DNA of 53,459 bases, taken from positions 1-53,459 of the forward strand of contig MVIG01000035.1 of assembly GCA_002086835.1 (NCBI GenBank), in the 5' to 3' direction. Under the pieces are notes generated by a model. The model did no database searches. It saw only the letters and a list, made by a program, of their open reading frames with translations, and had not been told where the DNA came from. The translations under genes and the position numbers were made by a program. This document shows positions 47,734 through 53,459 of the stretch, in pieces. This DNA is from Mycolicibacterium porcinum. Its GTDB lineage: Bacteria; Actinomycetota; Actinomycetes; Mycobacteriales; Mycobacteriaceae. Position 1 is the first letter of the stretch. Each line of letters begins with the position of its first letter.

Positions 47734-47762
47734 CTGGCAACTGTTGGTTAAGTTGCGGTCGT

Positions 47763-48104
47763 TTATGTTGCGGCGTGGAAGGCGTCGATGACATCGGCGG
47801 GGATGCGGCCACGGGTGGACACGTTGTGCCCGTTGCGCCGGGCCCACTCGCGGATGGCGGCACTCTGCTCACGATCGATGGCTCCGCGGCCACGGGCCGG
47901 TCCGGCTGCGCGTCCGCGACGGCGACCGCCGACCCGGCGTCCGGCCTCGACCCACTGCTTCAGATCGTTACGGAGCTTGGTGGCATTCTTGGACGAAAGG
48001 TCGATCTCGTAGGTAACACCGTCGAGGCCGAATTCGACCGTCTCATCGGCGGTGGCCTCACCGTCGAAATCGTCGACCAACGTGACGGTCACTTTTTTCG
48101 CCAT
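47763..48104 (-). CDS. lsr2: Lsr2, nucleoid-associated silencer
   Basis: H-NS-like DNA-bridging protein of 113 residues that silences AT-rich, often horizontally acquired DNA. N-terminal dimerisation domain [20 protein letters not shown] with [18 protein letters not shown]-terminal DNA-binding domain [20 protein letters not shown] with the RGR minor-groove motif. Own terminator downstream; 132-bp upstream region is relatively AT-rich, compatible with autoregulation. Confidence 0.97.
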   Translation of the reverse strand: MAKKVTVTLVDDFDGEATADETVEFGLDGVTYEIDLSSKNATKLRNDLKQWVEAGRRVGGRRRGRAAGPARGRGAIDREQSAAIREWARRNGHNVSTRGRIPADVIDAFHAAT

Positions 48105-48236
48105 TACCCCGCACCGAACCCTTCTGCATACGCATTGGTGACTACGCCTGAGTATCCTGCACCTGCGCCCTAATGTGCCACAAAAACGCACACATTTCCA
48201 ACGACGCGACGATCAAGACGGATCGGTTGCGTGGGC

Positions 48237-49763
48237 TCAGTTACTGTGACGGCGAACAATCGGGAACAAAACCGTCTCCCGAATAGACAAGCCGGTCAAC
48301 GCCATCAACAAGCGATCGATACCCATTCCGGTACCCGTTGTGGGCGGCATCGCGTACTCCAATGCGGCGAGGAAATCGTCATCGAGAACCATTGCCTCGT
48401 CATCGCCTGCGGCCGCGGCACGCGCCTGCGCTTCGAATCGTTCCCGCTGGATCACCGGGTCGACGAGTTCGGAATACCCGGTGGCGAGTTCGAAACGCCG
48501 CACGTAGAGATCCCATTTCTCGGTCACCCCGGGGATGCTGCGGTGGGCCCGGGTCAGCGGCGAGGTCTCGACCGGGAAGTCACGGACAAACGTCGGGGCC
48601 CAAAGCTTCTCCCCCACGGTGTGTTCCCAGAGTTCCTCGACCAATTTCCCGTGTCCGTAGCCTCGATCACGTGGAATCTCGAGCTCGAGTCCATCGGCAA
48701 TACGCCACAAGTAGTCGACTGATGTCTCGGGCGTGATCTCCTCGCCCAGGGCTTCCGACAGCGAGGGGTACATTTCCAATGTGTCCCATTGGCCGTCGAG
48801 ATCGTAGACGGTGCCATCCGGCAATGGCACTTGACGTGTACCGATCGCCTCGTCCGCGACCTCTTGAATAAGTTCCCGCGTGACACGCGCAGAATCGTTG
48901 TAGTCGCCGTACGCCTGATATGTCTCCAACATCGAGAATTCCGGCGAGTGCGTAGAATCGACACCTTCGTTGCGAAAGTTTCGATTCAACTCGAAAACCC
49001 GGTCAAATCCACCGACGATGCAGCGTTTGAGGAACAGTTCCGGCGCAATCCGCAGGTACAGATCTACGTCGAGCGCATTGGAATGGGTGATGAACGGCCG
49101 GGCCGCCGCCCCGCCGGCCAGCGTCTGCAGCATCGGGGTTTCCACCTCGAGAAAGCCGCGCCGTTCCAGGGCCGAACGCACCGCCCTCACCACCGCGACC
49201 CGCTGACGTGCGATGGTGCGCGCCTCCGGACGGACGATGAGATCGACATAGCGCTGACGCACCCGGGCTTCTTCGCTCATTTCCTTGTGAGCAACCGGAA
49301 GTGGCCGCAAGGCCTTGGCCGCCATCTGCCAGGAGTCGGCCAGTACCGACAACTCGCCACGCTTGGAGCTGATCACCTCGCCGTGGACGAACACGATGTC
49401 ACCCAGGTCGACGTCGGCTTTCCACGCATCCAGCGACTCCTGCCCCACCTGGGCCAGGCTGATCATCGCCTGCAACTGCGTGCCGTCGCCCTCCTGCAGC
49501 GTCGCGAAGCACAACTTGCCGGAATTCCGGGCGAACACCACGCGACCCGAGACGCCGACGATCTGACCGGTCTGGGTGTCGGCGGCCAGCTCTGGATAGG
49601 CGGCCCGCAATTCGGCCAAGGTGTGCGTGCGCGGGACGGTCACCGGGTAGGGCTCGCGGCCCTCTGCCAGCAGCCGCTCCCGCTTGGCCTGACGAATCCG
49701 GAACTGCTCGGGAAGGTCGGCCTGGGACTGGGACGCGTCGTCGCGATCGGCTGCTGGGCTCAC
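48237..49763 (-). CDS. lysS: Lysyl-tRNA synthetase, class II
   Basis: Charges tRNA-Lys. 508 residues: N-terminal OB-fold anticodon-binding domain ([20 protein letters not shown]), class II motif 2 region ([20 protein letters not shown]) and motif 3 ([20 protein letters not shown]). GTG 49763 ([20 protein letters not shown]) matches the M. tuberculosis length of about 505; the upstream extension of the frame overlaps the small gene at 49775 and is rejected. Last gene of the pantothenate-lysS run. Confidence 0.96.
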   Translation of the reverse strand: MSPAADRDDASQSQADLPEQFRIRQAKRERLLAEGREPYPVTVPRTHTLAELRAAYPELAADTQTGQIVGVSGRVVFARNSGKLCFATLQEGDGTQLQAMISLAQVGQESLDAWKADVDLGDIVFVHGEVISSKRGELSVLADSWQMAAKALRPLPVAHKEMSEEARVRQRYVDLIVRPEARTIARQRVAVVRAVRSALERRGFLEVETPMLQTLAGGAAARPFITHSNALDVDLYLRIAPELFLKRCIVGGFDRVFELNRNFRNEGVDSTHSPEFSMLETYQAYGDYNDSARVTRELIQEVADEAIGTRQVPLPDGTVYDLDGQWDTLEMYPSLSEALGEEITPETSVDYLWRIADGLELEIPRDRGYGHGKLVEELWEHTVGEKLWAPTFVRDFPVETSPLTRAHRSIPGVTEKWDLYVRRFELATGYSELVDPVIQRERFEAQARAAAAGDDEAMVLDDDFLAALEYAMPPTTGTGMGIDRLLMALTGLSIRETVLFPIVRRHSN

Positions 49764-49774
49764 AAAATGCCAGC

Positions 49775-49861
49775 TTAAATGAACTCGCCGGCGGACAATT
49801 GCACGCCGACGATGCGGCCGGCCGTCGACCACGGGCCAATGGACCGGCGCCTCAAGGGCAT
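49775..49861 (-). CDS. Small ORF between coaX and lysS (Rv3599c-like)
   Basis: A 28-residue frame: ATG at 49861, TAA stop, sequence starting [21 protein letters not shown]. tuberculosis has a short hypothetical gene of about this size, Rv3599c, at the same place, which is the main support. It lies 11 nt before lysS and could be a leader that couples to lysS translation. No ribosome-binding site stands out. Confidence 0.5.
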   Translation of the reverse strand: MPLRRRSIGPWSTAGRIVGVQLSAGEFI

Positions 49862-49916
49862 ACCCGGGTCCCGGTGGGTCAGTGCGCCGCCCCGGGTGTG
49901 CACAACCTCACACCGG

Positions 49917-50732
49917 TCACCTGGCCGGCTTGAGCCGTCCGCGCTGGCTGTCGCGGTTGCGCTCGAACACCAGGCGCAGGCCGTCGAGGGTGAGGTGGCG
50001 GTCGTAGTGCTCCACGGTTCGCAGGTCCGGCAGCACCAAGGGAGCGGTGTAGCCGGTGGCCACCACCGCGACGTCGCTGCCGGAGAACCCGTCGACGTCC
50101 TCGCGGACCCGGTTGACCAGTCCGTCGACCAGGCCGGCGAACCCGAACACCGCACCGGCCTGCATGCACTCCACGGTGTTCTTGCCGATCACCGAACGCG
50201 GACGGGTCAGCTCGACCCGGCGCAGCGCGGCCGAGCGGGCGGCCGCCGCGTCGGAGGACACCTGGACGCCGGGCGCGATCGCCCCGCCGAGGAACTCGCC
50301 CTTGGCTGACACCACATCGACGCAGATCGACGAGCCGAAGTCGACGATGATCGCTGCGCTGCCGTACTTGTGATAGGCGGCAAGGCAATTCACGATCCGG
50401 TCGGCGCCGACCTCCTTGGGGTTGTCGACCAGCAGCGGGATACCGGTACGGACACCGGGTTCGATCAGCACATGCGGCACGGCGGGCCAGTACTGCTCAA
50501 GCATCAGCCGCACCTCGTGCAGCACCGAGGGCACGGTGGAAAGGGCGGTCGCACCTGTCAGTTCGTCGGCCGCATCACCGATCAGGCCGTCGATGGTGAG
50601 CGCCAACTCGTCGGCGGTCACCTCGGATTCGGTCCGGATCCGCCACTGCTGCACCACTTTCGCGTGATCACCCGAACCGGAGATCAGCCCGACGATGGTG
50701 TGGGTGTTGCGGACGTCTATCGCGAGCAGCAT
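49917..50732 (-). CDS. coaX: Type III pantothenate kinase
   Basis: Phosphorylates pantothenate, the first step of CoA synthesis, in the ASKHA fold. 271 residues: phosphate loop [36 protein letters not shown], and [20 protein letters not shown]. In M. tuberculosis the CoaX protein is considered inactive and CoaA is used; the D-F-G-S-S segment here has Ser where active enzymes usually have Thr (DFGTA), so activity is uncertain. ATGA overlap with panD. Confidence 0.93.
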   Translation of the reverse strand: MLLAIDVRNTHTIVGLISGSGDHAKVVQQWRIRTESEVTADELALTIDGLIGDAADELTGATALSTVPSVLHEVRLMLEQYWPAVPHVLIEPGVRTGIPLLVDNPKEVGADRIVNCLAAYHKYGSAAIIVDFGSSICVDVVSAKGEFLGGAIAPGVQVSSDAAAARSAALRRVELTRPRSVIGKNTVECMQAGAVFGFAGLVDGLVNRVREDVDGFSGSDVAVVATGYTAPLVLPDLRTVEHYDRHLTLDGLRLVFERNRDSQRGRLKPAR

Positions 50733-51148
50733 CAGCGCGGCGACATCAGTTCGGACGCGTCCGCCGGGACGTACGCCGGGTCGTGACCATGTTCACCGAG
50801 GTCGATCTGCTTGTTGCCGGCATCGACGAACACGATTCGCGGCCGGTACTCGCGAGCCTCGGCATCCTCCATCACGCCGTAGGCGATCAGGATGACCAGA
50901 TCGCCCGGGTGGACGAGATGTGCTGCGGCTCCGTTGATCCCGATCACCCCGGTGCCGCGCTCACCAGTGATGGCATACGTCACCAGCCGGGCACCGTTGT
51001 CGATGTCGACGATCGTCACCTGTTCGCCCTCGAGCAGGTCGGCGGCCTCCATCAGGTCGGCGTCGATGGTCACCGAACCGACGTAGTGCAGGTCGGCCTG
51101 CGTCACCGTGGCGCGGTGAATCTTGGATTTCAGCATGGTGCGCTGCAT
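50732..51148 (-). CDS. panD: Aspartate 1-decarboxylase
   Basis: Pyruvoyl enzyme making beta-alanine for pantothenate. 138 residues; self-cleavage site Gly24-Ser25 in HYVGSVTID, conserved [20 protein letters not shown]. The C-terminal tail ([14 protein letters not shown]) is in the region affected by pyrazinoic-acid resistance changes in M. tuberculosis. ATGA overlaps with both panC and coaX. Confidence 0.97.
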   Translation of the reverse strand: MQRTMLKSKIHRATVTQADLHYVGSVTIDADLMEAADLLEGEQVTIVDIDNGARLVTYAITGERGTGVIGINGAAAHLVHPGDLVILIAYGVMEDAEAREYRPRIVFVDAGNKQIDLGEHGHDPAYVPADASELMSPR

Positions 51149-52095
51149 CAGTTCCTCCAGGGCAATTCGTGATTGTCGCCGTCGCCGACGCGGGGATGCC
51201 CGTCGATTCCGGCGGACGCTCCGATGTCTACAGAGATGTTGTCCAGCAGCCTGGTCCGGCCCAGCCGGGCGGCCACCAGCAGCCGGGCCTGGCCTTCGCT
51301 CGGTGCTGGACCCAGCAGCGGGTCACGCACTTCGAGGTAATCGACCTCGATCGCCGGGACCTCGTCGAGCACGGCCCGAGCGGCCTCGACCGCCGCTGCG
51401 GCGCCGCCCGCGGCCGCGTACTTGCCCGCCAGCAGGGCTGCCGACAGGGCTCCGGCCTGGTCCCGCTCGGCGGCGTCGAGGTACCGGTTGCGCGATGACA
51501 TCGCCAGTCCGTCGGATTCCCGCACGATGGGCACCCCGACGATCTGGGTGTCCAGGTTCAGGTCGGTGGCCATCTGCCGGATCAGTGCCAGCTGCTGGTA
51601 GTCCTTCTCGCCGAAGAAGGCCCGGTCGGGCCGGACGATCTGGAGCAGCTTGAGCACGACTGTGAGTACGCCCGCGAAATGACCTGGGCGCGAAGCGCCT
51701 TCGAGCTCCACGCCGGCCGGACCGGGTTGCACGCTGGTGCGGGGACCATTCGGATACATGTCCGAACCGGTTGGGGTGAAGGCGATCTCGACGCCTTCGG
51801 CCCGCAGCGCGGCCAGGTCCTCGTCGAGGGTTCGCGGATAGGCGTCGAGGTCCTCGCCCGCACCGAACTGCAGAGGGTTGACGAAGATCGACACCACCAC
51901 GATCGCGCCGGGAACCCGCTTGGCGGCCCGGATCAGCGTCAGATGGCCCTCGTGCAGCGCACCCATCGTCGGCACCAGGGTGACCCGCCGCCCGCTGGCC
52001 CGTAGCGCCCGGGTGACAGCCGCGACATCGGCGGGTGCCGAGTAGACGTTCAGCTCACCGGCGACGAACTTGGGAGGGTTGCTCTGGGTCATCAT
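51148..52095 (-). CDS. panC: Pantothenate synthetase
   Basis: Joins pantoate and beta-alanine with ATP. 315 residues: [16 protein letters not shown] (HxGH), [37 protein letters not shown] and [17 protein letters not shown]. The ATG at 52095 overlaps the stop of the DUF2520 gene (ATGA); a second ATG follows immediately. Operon order DUF2520-panC-panD-coaX as in M. tuberculosis Rv3603c-Rv3600c. Confidence 0.97.
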   Translation of the reverse strand: MMTQSNPPKFVAGELNVYSAPADVAAVTRALRASGRRVTLVPTMGALHEGHLTLIRAAKRVPGAIVVVSIFVNPLQFGAGEDLDAYPRTLDEDLAALRAEGVEIAFTPTGSDMYPNGPRTSVQPGPAGVELEGASRPGHFAGVLTVVLKLLQIVRPDRAFFGEKDYQQLALIRQMATDLNLDTQIVGVPIVRESDGLAMSSRNRYLDAAERDQAGALSAALLAGKYAAAGGAAAAVEAARAVLDEVPAIEVDYLEVRDPLLGPAPSEGQARLLVAARLGRTRLLDNISVDIGASAGIDGHPRVGDGDNHELPWRN

Positions 52096-53060
52096 TGACT
52101 CGTTTCCGGACTGGTTTCGGGGCCTGTATCTGAGACCACGGCAAAAACCTCCTTGGGCGCGTGGGCGCGTTGGGCGGTACGCAGCGAATCGGCCCGATAT
52201 GCCTGGGCCAGTTGAGAATCCAATGCGCGCAGGGCATTCAGATGTGCGGCCACCGCTGCGGCGTCACCGCGGGCGACGGGACCGGTCAGTGCGGCCTGGC
52301 CACGTTGCAGGGCGTTCTCCAGCGCGGCCCTGGCCAGGGGACCCACCACCCGTTCGGGCAGGCCGCCGGGCGCATCGCCGACGAGTTCCTGACCGAGCAG
52401 TTCCTGGCCACGCAAGGAGGCCCGCAGCGTGTCGACGGCGTCGAGCACCAGGGTGACCAGGTGGTTGCTGGCGTGCGCCAGCGCCGCGTGATACTGCGTG
52501 CGCGCATACTCGGGCACCCGGAACGGCTCGCCGCCGATCTCCAGCACCAGCGATTGTCCGATCGCGTAGCCCACTTCGTCGGCCGCGGTGATCCCGAAGC
52601 ACGAATCTGGCAGCCGTGCGATGTCCTCATCGGCGCCGGTGAACGTCATCGCAGGATGGATGGCCAGTGGAATGCAGCCGAGCTCCGTCAGCGGGGCCAG
52701 CACCGCGACGCCGTTGGCTCCCGATGTGTGCACCACGATCGTGCCGGGACGCACCACACCGGTGGCGGCCAGCCCGGACACCAGCGACGGCAGCTCGGAG
52801 TCCGGGACGGTCAAGAGCAGCAGTTCGGCCCGTTGCGCCACCTCGGGGACCGGCAGGATCGCGGTGTCGGGCAGCCTGCGCTGGGCGCGCAGCCGCGAGG
52901 TCTCGGAGATCGCGCTGCACGCCACCACCACGTGTTCGACCCGCTCCAGGGCGTAGCCGAGCGCCGTCCCCACCCGGCCCGCCGAGACGATGCCGACGCT
53001 GAGCCTGGCCGGACGCAGTCCCTCAGGCAGGGACCACCCGTTTGCAGGGGGTTGCTCCAT
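52092..53060 (-). CDS. Rossmann-fold DUF2520 protein of the pantothenate operon
   Basis: A 322-residue protein: N-terminal Rossmann domain ([20 protein letters not shown]; GxxxxG nucleotide loop), then a helical DUF2520 dimer domain ([20 protein letters not shown]). The fold is that of ketopantoate reductase and F420-dependent NADP reductases. As first gene coupled to panC, a pantoate-forming or related redox step is the best inference. ATG 53060 is preferred (GAGG 9 nt upstream) over GTG 53075. Corresponds to Rv3603c. Confidence 0.88.
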   Translation of the reverse strand: MEQPPANGWSLPEGLRPARLSVGIVSAGRVGTALGYALERVEHVVVACSAISETSRLRAQRRLPDTAILPVPEVAQRAELLLLTVPDSELPSLVSGLAATGVVRPGTIVVHTSGANGVAVLAPLTELGCIPLAIHPAMTFTGADEDIARLPDSCFGITAADEVGYAIGQSLVLEIGGEPFRVPEYARTQYHAALAHASNHLVTLVLDAVDTLRASLRGQELLGQELVGDAPGGLPERVVGPLARAALENALQRGQAALTGPVARGDAAAVAAHLNALRALDSQLAQAYRADSLRTAQRAHAPKEVFAVVSDTGPETSPETSQ

Positions 53061-53142
53061 CGCAGGAGACCTCACAGGTTGAATAGGTTTCAGTCGTTCC
53101 AGTCCCGCGTTGCGGGTACCGGACGGTCGTCACGAGACTAGC

Positions 53143-53459
53143 TCACTCCTCGCGACGCCTGCGACGCCCGCCTTCAGCAGGGGCCGACTGAAACCGTGCC
53201 AGCAGCTCGTTCACCGACTGCCCGTCGGCATGGCTCCCGTTCGGCGGCTCGGGCTCCTCGTCGCTGCGGTGCCGCGACGCCCGCCGCCGCGGCGGCTCGG
53301 GCGGCTGCGAGGACTCGGTGGCCAGGGCCGGGGACGGTTGGGCGGCCTCAGGACGACCGGGATCGACGGCCTCTGCCGCGGCGGAGTGCCGACCGCGGGG
53401 CGGTTCAGGAGCCTGACCGGCCGACATCGCGGGGGCCGGGGTGGGTGCCGGTTCAGGAG
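53143..53459 (-). CDS. C-terminal part of an Ala/Arg/Pro-rich protein (Rv3604c-like, partial)
   Basis: The frame is open to the window edge and ends at 53143 with SVNELLARFQSAPAEGGRRR and a final Arg/Glu tail. The visible 105 residues are Pro, Glu and Arg rich and low complexity, likely a cytoplasmic tail. M. tuberculosis Rv3604c, an Ala/Arg/Pro-rich membrane protein, occupies this position. The membrane segments would lie beyond the window. The true start is not in view. Confidence 0.75.
   Translation of the reverse strand, partial: PEPAPTPAPAMSAGQAPEPPRGRHSAAAEAVDPGRPEAAQPSPALATESSQPPEPPRRRASRHRSDEEPEPPNGSHADGQSVNELLARFQSAPAEGGRRRRREE

Overview
The window is high-GC actinobacterial DNA, almost certainly from a fast-growing mycobacterium (Mycolicibacterium type). 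The flanks match, from memory, the M. tuberculosis order Rv3570c to Rv3604c: hsaA, kshB, Rv3572, fadE34, kstR, LacI regulator; then arsB2-like, rlmB/tsnR, cysS, ispF, ispD, carD, lpqE, radA, disA, canB, mutY, mhuD, lpqF, clpC1, lsr2, lysS, coaX, panD, panC. No rRNA, tRNA, insertion sequence, phage gene or CRISPR array was seen.

Layout. 1-6.6 kb: steroid-ring degradation genes (hsaA, cut by the window edge; kshB; fadE34) and their repressor kstR, with three KstR-type operators. A TetR/SRPBCC pair is inserted here. 6.6-8.5 kb: otsB and a LacI regulator. 8.5-24.1 kb: a metal and cofactor island that, as I recall the order, M. tuberculosis lacks at this site. It holds a zinc ABC transporter (znuA, znuC, znuB), a COG0523 zinc GTPase, two secreted AztD-like propeller proteins, bluB, pxpA, a YcgR/YcgQ-like permease pair, and a BtuF/C/D-type ABC transporter with a FhuF-like iron-sulfur protein behind a cobalamin riboswitch. 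It ends with the zinc-independent (C-minus) ribosomal protein operon and mrf-rpmE2. Four similar Zur-like palindromes lie at its divergent promoters. 24.1-29 kb: metallo-beta-lactamase fold protein, secreted GDPD, ArsB-like carrier, Tat-exported purple acid phosphatase. 29-33 kb: carD-ispD-ispF-cysS-rlmB operon. 33-43 kb: lpqE, radA-disA, carbonic anhydrase, mutY, small exported proteins, GlxA-type regulator, mhuD-lpqF. 43-45 kb: a second cobalamin riboswitch before cbtB-cbtA and a degenerate histidine phosphatase. 45-53 kb: clpC1, lsr2, lysS, and the pantothenate genes (DUF2520-panC-panD-coaX).

The most interesting theme is the interlock of zinc and cobalt/B12 genes. The Zur-controlled ribosomal operon stops about 20 nt before the first cobalamin aptamer on the same strand, so zinc-starvation transcription may read into a B12-gated transporter operon. 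bluB (lower B12 ligand synthesis) shares a divergent Zur-like site with the AztD-like pair. These links are inferences from layout and sequence motifs only.
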